Shown one piece after another: positions 34,995 to 47,419 of a DNA stretch of 64,000 nucleotides. The notes beneath the pieces are model-generated. The model did no database searches and had not been told where the DNA came from. It was given only the letters and a program-made list of their open reading frames with translations. This DNA is from Thalassotalea piscium (GTDB lineage Bacteria; Pseudomonadota; Gammaproteobacteria; Enterobacterales; Alteromonadaceae). The DNA is taken from contig NZ_AP027362.1 in the NCBI RefSeq assembly GCF_030295935.1, forward strand, positions 3,038,001-3,102,000, written 5' to 3'. The stretch's first letter is position 1. Each line of letters opens with the position of its first letter. Made by a program: the position numbers and the translations under genes.

Positions 34995-37265
34995 ATGCTA
35001 TTTTTTCGTTATACTCTTTCGCTGTTAGCTTTACTTTTTTTAAGTCAATCTACGGCCCAAGAAGCAAAAGCACTTAATAACACCCTAGCAACATGCCCGG
35101 TACCTATTTATCCCATTATTGATACTCGCAAGCCTGATGATAAAAATAATGCCCTCACTATTTTTTCACAAAACTCACAAATAATAAAAAATAAACGGGC
35201 AACATTTACAGGTGGTGTCACCTTAATGGATAACGATCACGCTATCAACGCTAGTGAAATAGAAATTAACCGAGAAACTGAAGAAATTTCTGCCCTTGGT
35301 AATATTCACTTTCAGAACCAAGGCGTGAACGTCTTTGCATCGCAATTAATTGCAAGTGAGAAAAACCAAGAAACACAATTACTTAATAGTGCCTATCAAT
35401 TAACTGGTAACCCTGGTCACGGTAGTGCCGCCAGTATTTATGTTAATTTAGATGGTACCATGAGCCTTATCGACTCAAGTTTTACCACCTGTTACGGCGA
35501 AGTGCCTGACTGGCAGATTCAAGCCAGTGAAATAAATATTTCAGCGGAAGAAAATTTAGGCGAGGCCTACCATGCCCGTGTAAAACTGTTTAATGTGCCA
35601 GTGCTGTATATTCCGTATATTTCATTTCCGGTAACTAATGAGCGAAAATCTGGTTTTCTTTACCCAAGTATAAAGTCATCGAACAAATCAGGACTGGTGA
35701 TTGAAGCCCCTTATTATCTTAACTTAGCTGAGAATATGGATGCTACCGTTACCCCCCGTCTTATATCAAAACGCGGACTACAACTGTTAACCGAGTTTCG
35801 TTATTTGTCAGGTGAGCAGTCTGGTGAAATAAACTTAGAATATTTAAATAAAGATAACAATTTAAAGATTAACCAAGACCCTCGCTATCTAGCACGCTTT
35901 GAACATGTAGGAACCTTTTCAGAACGTTATAGAGCGTATGTTGACTACACCACTATTAGTGATGATAACTACCTTGTTGATATTGATACCGAGCAGTACA
36001 ATGCCAATGATGCCTACTTGTACCAAATAGGTGAATTAGCCTATTTTGGTGAAACTTGGCAAGCAAAAATGCAATTTCAAGATTTCGAGGTATTAGGTGA
36101 TCACAAAGCAAGCTATAAAACCTTGCCTCAGATTGAAATTAAGAGCACAACTGCCTTACCATTTTTAAATGGTCAATTTGATGTTTATTCAGAATTAACC
36201 AGTTTTAGATCGAGTGACCGAAGTATTCCAGAAGCCGAGCGGTATCATATTGAAGCTGGAGCACTGTTTCCGTTATCAACACCTGCTTGGTTTTTAACGT
36301 CTGAATTAAAATTGTTACAAACACATTACCAACAAAAACGTATTCCAATAAATAGTAATCTTAAAGAAAGCGTAAGCCGAACGTTACCAAAAGTACGTTT
36401 TCATGGTGGTATCAACCTTGAGCGAAATATCTCTTTATTTAATAAAGGTTTTTTACAAACCTTAGAGCCCCAATTACAGTACCTTTATGTCCCTAATAAA
36501 GACCAAAGCAATATTGGCGTGTATGATACTGCTGTTCTACAAGATGATTTCGGCGGTTTATTCCGCGATAAACGTTTTAGTGGTTTAGACAGAATAGCAC
36601 AAGCCAACCAATATTCGTGGGGGGTAACGAGTCGGTTATTTTCCGAAAGCAACGACGAAATATTCAGACTAAGCCTCGGTCGAATTGTTTATCTCAATGA
36701 AGACAATCTAACTACGGGCAACAATGTTGAAGCTGATGAATCAGCATTAGCGACTGAATTTTTTTGGCAATTTAGTCGTAAATGGCAATTTAGTAGTGAC
36801 ATACAATACAACACTAAAACCAATACCACTAACAAGAGTCAGAGCAGTTTAGATTACCAATATTCAAATAATCAAACAATTCAATTGAACCATCGCTACT
36901 CAAGTAATGTCTCAGGAAAGAACCTTGAACAAGTTTCTGTACTAACAAGCTATAAACTGAATAAAGATTGGCAATTAGTTGCCCGTGTAACAGAAGACTT
37001 ACAAAACAAACGTAGCCTTGAAAGCTACTTAGGATTACAGTATGAAAGTTGTTGTTGGGCAATTCGCCTAGCTTATCATCGCCATATTAACTCTAACATT
37101 GACGAACAAGACTTTATTAATGAAAACCGCGATGAATTTGACAGTGGTTTTATGTTACAGTTCGTCATTAAAGGATTGGGCGGGGGTAAAACTACCGTGA
37201 ATACAGAAGACATGTTTAACGCGAGTATCTTTGGCTACAAGCGTCCTTACTTTCTCAATAATTAG
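34995..37265 (+). CDS. lptD: LPS-assembly outer-membrane protein LptD
   Basis: 756 residues: signal peptide (1-22), periplasmic OstA/beta-jellyroll domain (about 45-170) and a 26-strand-type barrel. With LptE it inserts LPS into the outer leaflet. The four cysteines needed for the interdomain disulphides are kept: ATCPVP near residue 34, TTCYGEVPDW near 165, and the adjacent pair in YESCCWAIRLAYH near 690. First gene of the lptD-surA-pdxA-rsmA-apaG-apaH operon. Confidence 0.96.
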   Translation: MLFFRYTLSLLALLFLSQSTAQEAKALNNTLATCPVPIYPIIDTRKPDDKNNALTIFSQNSQIIKNKRATFTGGVTLMDNDHAINASEIEINRETEEISALGNIHFQNQGVNVFASQLIASEKNQETQLLNSAYQLTGNPGHGSAASIYVNLDGTMSLIDSSFTTCYGEVPDWQIQASEINISAEENLGEAYHARVKLFNVPVLYIPYISFPVTNERKSGFLYPSIKSSNKSGLVIEAPYYLNLAENMDATVTPRLISKRGLQLLTEFRYLSGEQSGEINLEYLNKDNNLKINQDPRYLARFEHVGTFSERYRAYVDYTTISDDNYLVDIDTEQYNANDAYLYQIGELAYFGETWQAKMQFQDFEVLGDHKASYKTLPQIEIKSTTALPFLNGQFDVYSELTSFRSSDRSIPEAERYHIEAGALFPLSTPAWFLTSELKLLQTHYQQKRIPINSNLKESVSRTLPKVRFHGGINLERNISLFNKGFLQTLEPQLQYLYVPNKDQSNIGVYDTAVLQDDFGGLFRDKRFSGLDRIAQANQYSWGVTSRLFSESNDEIFRLSLGRIVYLNEDNLTTGNNVEADESALATEFFWQFSRKWQFSSDIQYNTKTNTTNKSQSSLDYQYSNNQTIQLNHRYSSNVSGKNLEQVSVLTSYKLNKDWQLVARVTEDLQNKRSLESYLGLQYESCCWAIRLAYHRHINSNIDEQDFINENRDEFDSGFMLQFVIKGLGGGKTTVNTEDMFNASIFGYKRPYFLNN

Positions 37266-37284
37266 ATAAAGAAAATTTACCTAC

Positions 37285-38577
37285 ATGAAAAATAAATTAA
37301 AATTAATTAGCTACGCATTTTTACTTTGTACTAGCACAATAAGTTATGCCCAAGAAGTGGTTGTTGATAAAGTAGCAGCGATTGTTAATACAGGGGTTGT
37401 TCTTGAATCTGAAGTTAACGATTTAATCAACACAGTTAAAGCGCAATCAGCAAAAAGTAATCAAGACTTACCGTCTGATAACGCTTTGCGTGTTCAAGTA
37501 ATGGACAAGCTTATAAACGATACACTTGTAATGCAAATTGGTGAGCGCATGGGCGTGCAGGTAAGTGATGCTCAACTTGATACCACACTCACTAATATGG
37601 CCCAAGAGAATAACTTAACTTTAGAGCAGTTTAGAGCTTCAGTTGAAAAAGACGGCGTAGAATATGAAAAGTTTCGCGAGTCTATTCGTACTGAGTTAAT
37701 CACAGGTGAAGTTAAGCGAAATAGCGTTCGCCGCAGAATTTACATTTCACCACAAGAAGTGACTAACCTATTAAGTGCAATGAAAGAACAGACAAACAAC
37801 AATGTCGAGTATCATTTAGGTCATATTTTAATTGAATTTCCACCAGAGCCAAAACAAGCAGATATGAATGAGGCTAAAGACCGAGCTGAGAAAGTTATTC
37901 AATTACTTAAAAATGGTAGCGATTTTGCAAAAATAGCTATTGCTTCATCAGGTGGAGACAGAGCACTAGAAGGCGGAGACTGGGGCTGGAAAAGCATTAA
38001 TGAAATGCCAACATTATTTTCTGAAATCATAGAAGGCAAAGATAAAGGCGCTATTATTGGCCCTATTCGTACCGGTTTAGGTTTTAGTATTGTTAAAGTA
38101 AAAGACATTCGTGGCCGCCAAGTGGTTGAAGTTGAAGAAGTGAGAGCTCGCCATATTCTAATAAAACCCTCTATTATTTTGAGTGAAGCAAAAGCAGAAG
38201 CAATACTGCAAGAATTTATGGATAAAATTCTTGCCGGTGAAGCAGATTTTGAAGAGCTTGCTAAAGAGCATTCTGAAGGTCCAACTTCTGTTAAAGGTGG
38301 CGATTTAGGCTGGGCAGATCCAAGCATATACGATCCAGCATTCAAAGATGCATTAGCCCGCTTATCAGTTGATGAGATGCATAAACCCTTTAGATCTTCA
38401 TTTGGTTGGCATTTAACTCAGTTAACTGGTCGTCGCACACTAGATGCAACACAGCAAATGAACGAAAATAAAGCTTACCAAATGTTATATCAACGTAAGT
38501 TTGGTATGGAAAGCACTCGTTGGATCAAAGAATTGCGAGATGAAGCCTATATTGAAGTTTTTGAGTCGAGCAAATAG
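37285..38577 (+). CDS. surA: Periplasmic chaperone/prolyl isomerase SurA
   Basis: 430 residues with signal peptide (1-22, SYAQ). N-terminal chaperone domain, two parvulin domains ([13 protein letters not shown] onwards, and [11 protein letters not shown] onwards, with GGDWGWK and GGDLGWADP), and C-terminal helix. Delivers outer-membrane proteins, including LptD, to the BAM complex. 19 bases after lptD. Confidence 0.96.
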   Translation: MKNKLKLISYAFLLCTSTISYAQEVVVDKVAAIVNTGVVLESEVNDLINTVKAQSAKSNQDLPSDNALRVQVMDKLINDTLVMQIGERMGVQVSDAQLDTTLTNMAQENNLTLEQFRASVEKDGVEYEKFRESIRTELITGEVKRNSVRRRIYISPQEVTNLLSAMKEQTNNNVEYHLGHILIEFPPEPKQADMNEAKDRAEKVIQLLKNGSDFAKIAIASSGGDRALEGGDWGWKSINEMPTLFSEIIEGKDKGAIIGPIRTGLGFSIVKVKDIRGRQVVEVEEVRARHILIKPSIILSEAKAEAILQEFMDKILAGEADFEELAKEHSEGPTSVKGGDLGWADPSIYDPAFKDALARLSVDEMHKPFRSSFGWHLTQLTGRRTLDATQQMNENKAYQMLYQRKFGMESTRWIKELRDEAYIEVFESSK

Positions 38578-38579
38578 TT

Positions 38580-39563
38580 ATGACTAAACGTATTGCAATT
38601 ACTCCCGGTGAACCTGCAGGTATTGGGCCTGATCTTGTAATCGCAATAGCACAGCAAGAGTGGCCTGTGCAAATTGTAGTGGTTGCTTCTCCCTCGCTCT
38701 TAATGGAGCGAGCAAAGCAATTATGCCTACCACTAACACTAACTAAATATGATCCAAGTGCGCCAGCAAAACCTCAATTAGCCGGCACGCTTACTATATT
38801 GGCTTCTGAATTAAATGTGCCTTGTATTCCAGGGCAATTAAATCCAGAAAATGGTCATTATGTAGTAGAAACGCTTCGCTTAGCTTGTGACGGTAATATA
38901 TCAGGTGAGTTCGACGCCGTAGTTACAGGCCCTGTTCATAAAGGTCTGATCAATCAAGCAGGTATTGCCTTTAGTGGCCATACTGAATATTTCGCCCATC
39001 AGGCAAACTGCTCTGATGTTGTAATGATGCTTGCTACTGAAGGTTTACGTGTTGCGCTAGTTACGACACATATTCCCCTTGCTTATGTTTCAAAAGCAAT
39101 TACACGTGAGCGCTTACAAAAAGTTACTCGAATATTAAATAAAGACCTTATTGAGAAGTTTGGTATTAAAACACCCCAAATTTATGTCTGTGGTATTAAC
39201 CCTCATGCGGGTGAAGATGGACATTTAGGCCGCGAAGAAATTGAAGTTGTGATCCCTGCACTAGATGAGCTAAGAGCCGAAGGTATAAATTTAATTGGTC
39301 CTTTACCTGCAGACACAATTTTTCAAGAAAAGTATCTATCACAAGCCGATGCAATTTTAACTATGTTTCACGATCAAGGCTTGCCTGTATTAAAATACAA
39401 AGGTTTTGGCTCATCTGTAAATATCACCTTAGGGCTTCCTTTTATAAGAACCTCTGTTGACCACGGCACTGCCTTAGAGCTTGCTGGTACAATGAATGCC
39501 GATCCCGGTAGTTTTTATCAAGCAATTAATACCGCTATTGACTTAGCTAACAACCAAAATTAA
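38580..39563 (+). CDS. pdxA: 4-hydroxythreonine-4-phosphate dehydrogenase
   Basis: 327 residues. NAD-dependent oxidation step of pyridoxal phosphate synthesis. Motifs: [12 protein letters not shown] at the start, [20 protein letters not shown], metal-binding His in [21 protein letters not shown] and [11 protein letters not shown]. Starts two bases after surA. Confidence 0.96.
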   Translation: MTKRIAITPGEPAGIGPDLVIAIAQQEWPVQIVVVASPSLLMERAKQLCLPLTLTKYDPSAPAKPQLAGTLTILASELNVPCIPGQLNPENGHYVVETLRLACDGNISGEFDAVVTGPVHKGLINQAGIAFSGHTEYFAHQANCSDVVMMLATEGLRVALVTTHIPLAYVSKAITRERLQKVTRILNKDLIEKFGIKTPQIYVCGINPHAGEDGHLGREEIEVVIPALDELRAEGINLIGPLPADTIFQEKYLSQADAILTMFHDQGLPVLKYKGFGSSVNITLGLPFIRTSVDHGTALELAGTMNADPGSFYQAINTAIDLANNQN

Positions 39564-39573
39564 GCATTAAACA

Positions 39574-40386
39574 ATGAAAAAAAATGTCCACTTAGGTCAT
39601 CAAGCAAAAAAAAGATTTGGTCAAAACTTTCTTAATAACGATGCGATAATTAGTAAAATAGTTGACGCTATCAATCCAGAGCCAGGTGAAAACTTAATAG
39701 AAATTGGTCCTGGCCTTGGTGCTTTAACAGAGCCAGTTGTTGATCGAGCTGGTGCATTATCGGTAGTTGAGTTAGACAGAGACCTTGCTCACAGGTTAAA
39801 ACACCATCCTTTTTTAGCACCAAAACTTACTATTTACGAGCAAGATGCTCTTAAATTCAACTTTTCTGAATTAGCAACTCCCGAACGCCCTTTACGTATT
39901 TTTGGTAACCTACCCTATAATATTTCAACGCCTTTAATTTTTCATTTACTCACTTTTAAAGCCCAAGTTAAAGATATGCACTTCATGTTACAAAAAGAAG
40001 TGGTTCAGCGTATGGCTTCAGGTCCAGACTGTAAATCTTATGGGCGTTTATCGGTAATGACACAATATCAGTGTCAAGTTATACCTGTAATGGAGATAGG
40101 TCCTGAAGCATTTACCCCTGCGCCAAAGGTAGATTCAGCCATAGTTAGGTTAATTCCGCACACTGAAATAAAAAATCCGGTAAAAAATTTGAGTGATTTA
40201 AACCGCGTTTGTTTAGCTGCATTCAACCAACGACGTAAAACTATACGAAACAGTTTTAAAAAGTTAATTAGCTCAGAGCAATTAGAATTACTAAATATTG
40301 ATCCTAGCATTCGCCCTGAAAATTTATCGTTAGACGACTTTATTAAACTCGCTAACTACATAACTGACAACCCACCAGCTGAGTAA
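39574..40386 (+). CDS. rsmA: 16S rRNA dimethyladenosine transferase
   Basis: 270 residues, KsgA. Dimethylates A1518 and A1519 of 16S rRNA using SAM. Motifs: [14 protein letters not shown] loop [26 protein letters not shown] and the catalytic GNLPYNIS. C-terminal helical domain ends with [11 protein letters not shown]. Ten bases after pdxA. Confidence 0.96.
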   Translation: MKKNVHLGHQAKKRFGQNFLNNDAIISKIVDAINPEPGENLIEIGPGLGALTEPVVDRAGALSVVELDRDLAHRLKHHPFLAPKLTIYEQDALKFNFSELATPERPLRIFGNLPYNISTPLIFHLLTFKAQVKDMHFMLQKEVVQRMASGPDCKSYGRLSVMTQYQCQVIPVMEIGPEAFTPAPKVDSAIVRLIPHTEIKNPVKNLSDLNRVCLAAFNQRRKTIRNSFKKLISSEQLELLNIDPSIRPENLSLDDFIKLANYITDNPPAE

Positions 40387-40387
40387 T

Positions 40388-40783
40388 ATGACCCCCTCAA
40401 CTTTAAATACACTTGCAAATAAAATTGAAGTTAGCGTAAAGAGCCAATTTGTTACCCAAATAATTGATAATAACAAGCCACTCTTTGTCTTCAGCTATAC
40501 CATTACTATTAACAACCAAAGCGAACAAGCCGTTAAACTAATGTCTCGCTATTGGCTTATTACCGACGGTGAAGGTGAAGAAGTTGAAGTTTCAGGTGAT
40601 GGTGTTATTGGCGAGCAGCCATTAATAGCTGCAGGAGCGAGTTACCAGTATAGCAGTGGCTGCCATTTAAGTACGCCATTTGGTACGATGCAAGGTTACT
40701 ATATGATGCAAACAGCTAACAATCAAAGTATCAAAGTCACTATACCACTATTCCAATTAGCCCAACCTTACTGTGTTAATTAA
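40388..40783 (+). CDS. apaG: ApaG protein
   Basis: 131 residues, single fibronectin-III-like beta domain. Family hallmarks FSYTITINNQSEQAVKLMSRYWLITDG (in part), GVIGEQPLIAAGASYQYSSG and TPFGTMQGYY are present. Function still unclear; links to Co2+ handling and to ApaH have been proposed. Lies between rsmA and apaH with gaps of one and three bases. Confidence 0.95.
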   Translation: MTPSTLNTLANKIEVSVKSQFVTQIIDNNKPLFVFSYTITINNQSEQAVKLMSRYWLITDGEGEEVEVSGDGVIGEQPLIAAGASYQYSSGCHLSTPFGTMQGYYMMQTANNQSIKVTIPLFQLAQPYCVN

Positions 40784-40786
40784 TTT

Positions 40787-41614
40787 ATGGCCACTTACTT
40801 TGTTGGTGACATACAAGGGTGTTTTCAAGAATTAATAGCACTTCTTGGCAAGGTTAATTTTAATCCCCACAATGACCAACTGTGGGTTGCCGGTGACATG
40901 GTTGCAAGAGGTCCAGATTCACTCGCTACCATCGAATTTTTAATGTCTTTAGGCGATAGTGTTAAAGCAGTACTGGGAAATCATGACCTACACTTATTAG
41001 CTGTTATAGCGGGGCATAAAAAAGTAAAAGAACAAGATAAACTAGCGCCACTGCTTGCTAGCCCAAACTTAAATAAAATAACTAACTGGCTTGCGCAAAC
41101 ACCGCTACTTAGAAAGCTCCCCAACGAATGTGTATACATGTCTCATGCCGGTATAAGCCCACAATGGAGCATTAAGGTGGCAGAAGAACAGGCACTACTT
41201 GCACAACAAAAACTTTCAAGTGCAGAGCGTGATATATGGCTAAATAAAATGTATGGCGAGCAGCCAAATTCATGGGGGAATGCTGTTACTGACGAGCAAA
41301 GGTTTCGCTACACAATTAACGCATTTACTCGTATGCGCTATTGCTACTTAGATGGCTCTCTTGAGTTTAACTGTAAAGAACCACCAGAGCAGGCACCTTC
41401 AGATTTAGTACCTTGGTTTCAGTTAGCTAAACCATTAGATGATTGCCATTGGCTTTTTGGTCATTGGGCGGCATTACAAGGAAAATGTTCACACAAAAAT
41501 GCATACGCACTTGATACTGGCTGTGTTTGGGGAGAGCATTTAACTTTGCTTCATTGGGAAAATAGGGAAATAACAACCCAAGCAGCGATAAAAAACGTTG
41601 TAACCAACAAATAA
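40787..41614 (+). CDS. apaH: Diadenosine tetraphosphatase ApaH
   Basis: 275 residues, metallophosphatase. Motifs: GDIQGC, GDMVARGPDS, GNHDLHLL, SHAGISPQW and the late FGHWAALQGK. Hydrolyses Ap4A and removes Np4 RNA caps. Last gene of the operon. In E. coli folA follows; here folA is 4 kb away and inverted. Confidence 0.96.
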   Translation: MATYFVGDIQGCFQELIALLGKVNFNPHNDQLWVAGDMVARGPDSLATIEFLMSLGDSVKAVLGNHDLHLLAVIAGHKKVKEQDKLAPLLASPNLNKITNWLAQTPLLRKLPNECVYMSHAGISPQWSIKVAEEQALLAQQKLSSAERDIWLNKMYGEQPNSWGNAVTDEQRFRYTINAFTRMRYCYLDGSLEFNCKEPPEQAPSDLVPWFQLAKPLDDCHWLFGHWAALQGKCSHKNAYALDTGCVWGEHLTLLHWENREITTQAAIKNVVTNK

Positions 41615-41734
41615 ATACAATGATTTATAAAGATTAGGGATGATATATTACTCGTTATGATTTAAAGTTAATATCATGAAATAAGAATATACTCATGTTG
41701 TATATTCACTAACGTACAAATAAAGGTGAGCTTA

Positions 41735-43753
41735 ATGAACCTAACGGTAGCAATGAAAATTATTGGCGGCTTTGCCATTATTTCAATATTACTTGTGGTA
41801 TCAAGTACCATGTCATACTTCAACCTAAATACAATCCAAAAAGCGACATTGACCCAGAGTGAATTGGCGATACCAACCTTAAAAGGAAGTAACCTCTTAG
41901 CAAACGATTTATTTGCAATAGGCGGGTTAACCCTCAGAGCGTTTTATCAAACTGATTTAAAAGCGCTAAACCAAAACCAAGAAACCTACAAAGAGCTTCA
42001 ATCAAGCTTTACCTCTGGTTTAAAGAACTTGAAAGCTGTAGTACAAACCGAAAAGCAACTTATCAATAACCTACAGCAAGTTGATGGCGTATATGATTCA
42101 TTAGAAAAAAACATAGCGTTAGTTTTCGAAAACAGAACAAACAGTATCAATGGCAGATTAAACCTTATTGAAGCTATATATACCCTTGAAGAAAAAGCTG
42201 ATGATGCTGCTACTCTGATGTTAGATTTAGCCGATCACAAGCTAGCTAGTACAAAGCTTCAACGCGCTTTGTCATTAGGTGAATCAGTTGAAACAGCCTT
42301 TAATAGTTTGGTATCTACCAGTTTTGAATACCGTGATAGCTTAAATGCCTCATCTGTAGAGTTAATTGAAAGCGAAATAAGCCGAGTTCACAACGAAGTA
42401 AACCTTGCTTCAAAAGAAATTATTAATGAGCTGACCACAAATGGTGCAGAAGATATTGCCGAAGAGTTTGGTGATATTATGAGCCAGATAGAAACAGCAA
42501 TTACGAGCAACAGTGGTATCTACCAACTGAAAAAAATGCAATTAGCTGCTCTAGCCAATGCAGAATCTAGTTTAGCAGCTTCAGATGCAGATATTGAACA
42601 AGCCAAAGCTATTCTGACTAAACAAGTAGATATGGCTAACCTAACAACGAAAGAAACTAGTGAGTTAGTGGAAAACCAAGTAACCAACGGTACCACCCAA
42701 ACAATTATCATTTTAATTATTTCAATTAGTTTAGCTATCATCATTGCCTGGGTAACCTTAATTAGTATTACACGCCCATTAACACGTGTTAATGAAATGC
42801 TTAATGTGGTTGCTTCTGGTGACTTATCAAGAAAGCTAGATGAAAGTGGTAACGATGAGTTTGCTACTCTATCACATAATATTAACTCGCTAATTGATAG
42901 TTTACGTACGCTAATTCACGGCATTGTTAGTCGCTCTAGTCAACTTGCTACCGCTGCAGAACAAACATCAGCGGTTACAGCACAAAGTACCACGGCTATT
43001 GAAGAGCAAAGACTTCAAGTAGAGCAAGCAGCTTCAGCTACCACTGAAATGAGTAGTACAGCACAAAGCGTATTATCAGGCGCTAATGATGCACTAGGTG
43101 AAATTAAACAAGCAGACGACGAAGCAGAACGCGTAAAAGTTATCTCAGAACGTAACAAAGCAACTATTGAGCTACTTGCACGTGAAGTAGACGCTGCCTC
43201 TGTTGTAATTAATAAGCTTGAGCAAGACAGCGCGTCAATTGGCAGTATTTTAGATGTTATTCGCGGTATTGCTGAACAAACCAACTTACTTGCATTGAAC
43301 GCAGCAATTGAAGCGGCACGAGCAGGAGAGCAAGGACGTGGTTTTGCTGTAGTTGCTGATGAAGTTAGAACTCTTGCAAGTAGAACACAAGAGTCTACAC
43401 AAGAAATTCATAACATGATCGAAGTATTGCAAAGTGGTGCACAAAAAGCTGTAGCTGTAATGGAAACAGGTAAGAAACAAGCCGCAGATTGTGTTACTCA
43501 AAGCGATGAAGCTAATGCTGCATTAGAAACTATTACTCATGCAGTTCATGAAGCATTTGATCGTAGCTCTCAAATAGCAACAGCAGCTGAAGAACAAAGT
43601 GTTGTAGCGCATGAAATTAGTGAGAACTTGGAATCAATTGTTGCAATCGCAGAACAAACTACTGCAGGCTCTAAACAAACAGCTGAGTCAAGTAGCGAAG
43701 TTGCTCGTTTAGCAGAAGAGCTACAATCATCAGTTAGAGAGTTTAAACTTTAA
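41735..43753 (+). CDS. Methyl-accepting chemotaxis protein
   Basis: 672 residues from ATG 41735 (AAGGTGA upstream). Transmembrane helix about 8-30, a 280-residue helical periplasmic ligand domain, second helix about 320-345 ([19 protein letters not shown]), HAMP (about 350-400) and a signalling domain with the invariant hairpin [22 protein letters not shown] (in part). No CheR-docking pentapeptide at the C-terminus, which ends SSVREFKL. The ligand is not predictable. Confidence 0.95.
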   Translation: MNLTVAMKIIGGFAIISILLVVSSTMSYFNLNTIQKATLTQSELAIPTLKGSNLLANDLFAIGGLTLRAFYQTDLKALNQNQETYKELQSSFTSGLKNLKAVVQTEKQLINNLQQVDGVYDSLEKNIALVFENRTNSINGRLNLIEAIYTLEEKADDAATLMLDLADHKLASTKLQRALSLGESVETAFNSLVSTSFEYRDSLNASSVELIESEISRVHNEVNLASKEIINELTTNGAEDIAEEFGDIMSQIETAITSNSGIYQLKKMQLAALANAESSLAASDADIEQAKAILTKQVDMANLTTKETSELVENQVTNGTTQTIIILIISISLAIIIAWVTLISITRPLTRVNEMLNVVASGDLSRKLDESGNDEFATLSHNINSLIDSLRTLIHGIVSRSSQLATAAEQTSAVTAQSTTAIEEQRLQVEQAASATTEMSSTAQSVLSGANDALGEIKQADDEAERVKVISERNKATIELLAREVDAASVVINKLEQDSASIGSILDVIRGIAEQTNLLALNAAIEAARAGEQGRGFAVVADEVRTLASRTQESTQEIHNMIEVLQSGAQKAVAVMETGKKQAADCVTQSDEANAALETITHAVHEAFDRSSQIATAAEEQSVVAHEISENLESIVAIAEQTTAGSKQTAESSSEVARLAEELQSSVREFKL

Positions 43754-43761
43754 TAATAATG

Positions 43762-43792
43762 GGTGCTAGGTTCTGAAACCTAGCACCTAATC
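43762..43792 (+). terminator. Rho-independent terminator of the chemoreceptor gene
   Basis: Perfect 11-bp stem GGTGCTAGGTT / AACCTAGCACC with loop CTGA, then a T-rich tract, nine bases after the stop codon. Confidence 0.85.
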
Positions 43793-43797
43793 TTATT

Positions 43798-43975
43798 TAG
43801 TAGGGTAATGCAGGAGCAATTACCGATAAGGCCATCAACTATACTCAAGCTTACTTCTTTTGACGGCGTAAACACCGACCTACAAGCTTACTTCTTTTGA
43901 CGGCGTAAACACCGACCTACAAGCTATTCTCATTACTCTCACTGTGTAGGTTGGCCTTCAGGCCATCAAGCTGTA
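43798..43975. repeat. Composite repeat: GCAGGAGCA hairpin plus 37-bp tandem duplication
   Basis: Starts with a hairpin GGTAAT-GCAGGAGCA-ATTACC (about 43804-43824) also found at 60377 with a compensatory change. Then two exact tandem copies of a 37-bp unit (43847-43883 and 43884-43920) containing TTGACGGCGTAAACACCGAC, and an inverted relative GTAGGTTGGCCTTCAGGCCATCAA (in part), able to pair with the unit. No coding frame. Confidence 0.7.
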
Positions 43976-43988
43976 ATTCAGACTTACT

Positions 43989-44354
43989 TTATTTTAACGA
44001 TTCAATTTCTGCTAACGCCTGAGTAAATTCTGACAATTCCATTTCTAAGCACTCTTGATCATTATCTTGCCAATCTATACCAACAATAACGCCGTCTTCA
44101 TTTAAGTCTTCTATCCAAAATTCAAACCAATCAGATAAGCTGATCTCACATGGAGTATAGCTTTCCCATTCATCAATACAGTGTGTTTGAGCAAGCGCTT
44201 TACTTGACCATAACGGCATTACTTCAGTATTTTCAAAATTAATTGAGTCTAGTACAACCCAGTCTTCACTCGCTTTATCTTGTAGCGCCCATAACACTTG
44301 TGATGCTTTACAAGCACTTAAAAACGTATTAAGTGTTGAATTTGTTTCGCTCAT
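43989..44354 (-). CDS. DUF2750 family protein
   Basis: 121 residues, acidic, soluble. The order KASQVLWALQD, DWVVLDS, VMPLWSSKALAQTHCIDEW and LSDWFEFWIEDLNEDGVIVGIDW matches DUF2750, whose function is unknown. Single gene, no clear partner. Confidence 0.8.
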   Translation of the reverse strand: MSETNSTLNTFLSACKASQVLWALQDKASEDWVVLDSINFENTEVMPLWSSKALAQTHCIDEWESYTPCEISLSDWFEFWIEDLNEDGVIVGIDWQDNDQECLEMELSEFTQALAEIESLK

Positions 44355-44535
44355 AATTAATTAGTCTCTTTAATTGATATCTTACTAGAACTAGGGTTAT
44401 TCAATCTTCATCTACCCTAATAATTTAACACTAATGTGCCATAGCCATAATGCATGGACTAAGCTGTGACTCAGATAGTACCCTTTAAAATATTGATGTT
44501 ACCAACACTCGTTCAACCTAGTGCTGGTTAACTTT

Positions 44536-45426
44536 TTATAATCCTCGTTGCCACTCTTGACGCAAAGCAACTTGGCTAGGTGACGTTATGGCCGCATTAA
44601 CTTGTGCCAACAACCTTAATTTATCCTGCCCTAAAATGCCTTTTAATACTAAATAATTTGAAGCGTGATCAGAACGAAATATGGTTTTGTCGAGTGACAA
44701 ATGTTCGAGTAACGTTTTCATCTCTTGAAACAACTCTTGCTGATTCAGCGCAAAAAAATCTCCATTAAAACCTTGCTCAAAACGCTCCTGGCCCAAAGGA
44801 AACGAAACGACCAGTGTAGACAAAAAATCTGGTTGGCATATATTCATCAATTTAGCTGAATTAATAGCATGTTGCTGTGAGTACTTTGAGCCACCCAAGC
44901 CATTTAATATCATCACTGAGCTTTTAAGACCTGCTGCTTTAACCTTATTTAGCGCGGCTACCGAGCTTGCAAATGTTTCACCTTTATTAATAAATTGAAG
45001 AACCTCGTCATCACCACTTTCACAGCCCACATACAACAACTTCAAGCCGAGCGCTTTCAATTGCGTAAGTTGCTCAACGGTTTTATTGCTTAGGTTTCGT
45101 GGCAAACAGTAACTAGACACACGTGTTACCTGAGGAAAGTACTGTTTAATAAGCAACAAGATTGCTTTTAACCGCTCAAATGGCAGCATCATAGCATCAC
45201 CATCAGCTAAAAATATCCGCCCAACGGAGATGTTAGACGATGCCACTTTAAGCATCTCTTGTTCAATGAGCTCTATTTTTTTTGGACGAAATTTTTTTTG
45301 TTCGCTAGTATACATTTCACAAAAAGTGCACTTATTCCAAGAGCAACCATTAGTGACTTGTAAGATTAAGCTTTTCCACTCGCTTGGAGGTCGAAATACA
45401 GGCTCTATATAAGTTAAAGGATACAT
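44536..45426 (-). CDS. Radical SAM protein
   Basis: 296 residues. N-terminal Cys cluster NGCSWNKCTFCEMYT (about 27-41) spaced C-x4-C-x2-C, characteristic of an oxygen-independent coproporphyrinogen/Elp3-like subgroup, binds a 4Fe-4S cluster for SAM cleavage; then LADGDAM, YVGCESGDDEVL and a barrel. The substrate is unknown. It may modify a peptide or nucleic acid, but there is no precursor gene nearby. Confidence 0.82.
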   Translation of the reverse strand: MYPLTYIEPVFRPPSEWKSLILQVTNGCSWNKCTFCEMYTSEQKKFRPKKIELIEQEMLKVASSNISVGRIFLADGDAMMLPFERLKAILLLIKQYFPQVTRVSSYCLPRNLSNKTVEQLTQLKALGLKLLYVGCESGDDEVLQFINKGETFASSVAALNKVKAAGLKSSVMILNGLGGSKYSQQHAINSAKLMNICQPDFLSTLVVSFPLGQERFEQGFNGDFFALNQQELFQEMKTLLEHLSLDKTIFRSDHASNYLVLKGILGQDKLRLLAQVNAAITSPSQVALRQEWQRGL

Positions 45427-45466
45427 AAAATACCAGCTACTAAAAGGTTATTGAAAAGAGCATAAA

Positions 45467-45958
45467 TTACACACGATGATAAACACAAAAGTCGAGATCA
45501 TACTTATTCTTTTCATCAGCTTGACGATACTCACTACTCACTTTCTTCCATTGTTGCTCGGTATCGTATTCAGGAAACTGAGTGTCACCATCAATTACAG
45601 CATTTATATGAGTAATGTATAAACGATCAGCTGCTTCTATGCAATGCTGATAAATTGCTCCACCACCGATCACCATAACTTCATCAACATCTCCAGCAGC
45701 CGATATCGCCATATCAACTGACGATACGACTTCAACACCACCAGCTTGGTAATTCGCATCTCGTGATATCACTATATTCTGTCTACCTGGTAATGGACGG
45801 CCAATGGACTCAAAGGTTTTACGCCCCATCACTACAGGCTTACCTAGTGTTGTCTTTTTAAAATAAGCTAGATCAGCAGGCAAATGCCATGGCATATCGT
45901 TGTCTTTACCAATAATACGATTATCAGCATGAGCGACAATCATTGAAAGGATAGTCAT
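45467..45958 (-). CDS. folA: Dihydrofolate reductase
   Basis: 163 residues from ATG 45958 (TAGG upstream; gives an N-terminus like other FolA). Motifs: RIIGKDNDMPWHLPADL with catalytic Asp/Trp region, GRKTFESIGRPLPGRQNIVIS and VMVIGGGAIYQ for NADPH binding, ending FCVYHRV. Reduces dihydrofolate; target of trimethoprim. Separate from apaH, unlike E. coli. Confidence 0.96.
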   Translation of the reverse strand: MTILSMIVAHADNRIIGKDNDMPWHLPADLAYFKKTTLGKPVVMGRKTFESIGRPLPGRQNIVISRDANYQAGGVEVVSSVDMAISAAGDVDEVMVIGGGAIYQHCIEAADRLYITHINAVIDGDTQFPEYDTEQQWKKVSSEYRQADEKNKYDLDFCVYHRV

Positions 45959-46025
45959 AAAACCTACCGTAATAAACAAAATTAGTTAATGACATAGTGT
46001 AAGTGATAACGGCAAGTTCTTAAAC

Positions 46026-46053
46026 AAAAAAGGCGCGGTATTAATACCACGCC
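46026..46053 (-). terminator. Terminator of obgE
   Basis: Hairpin GGCG-GGTA / TACC-CGCC with loop TTAA (46032-46053) followed on the minus strand by six T, 25 bases after the obgE stop. Confidence 0.85.
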
Positions 46054-46077
46054 CTTCATAATTAAGTATAACTTAAA

Positions 46078-47247
<1,170 letters not shown>

Positions 47248-47419
47248 TTAAAAAACTCCAAAATAATTACTATGCTCGTATTATAAGCGATTTTTACCGC
47301 TAACAATAATAATCCATAGTTAAATTTTACTTAATACGCGAATTATACCAATTGAGTTAGATAATTGCTCGCTCAGTGAAGATTATCTAGGGCGTGTTGA
47401 TATTATTATGATCAAGCCA

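Noticed and set aside
43847-43920. Two direct repeats suggested a tiny CRISPR array
   Set aside because: The copies are exactly tandem with no spacer, and no cas genes are near.
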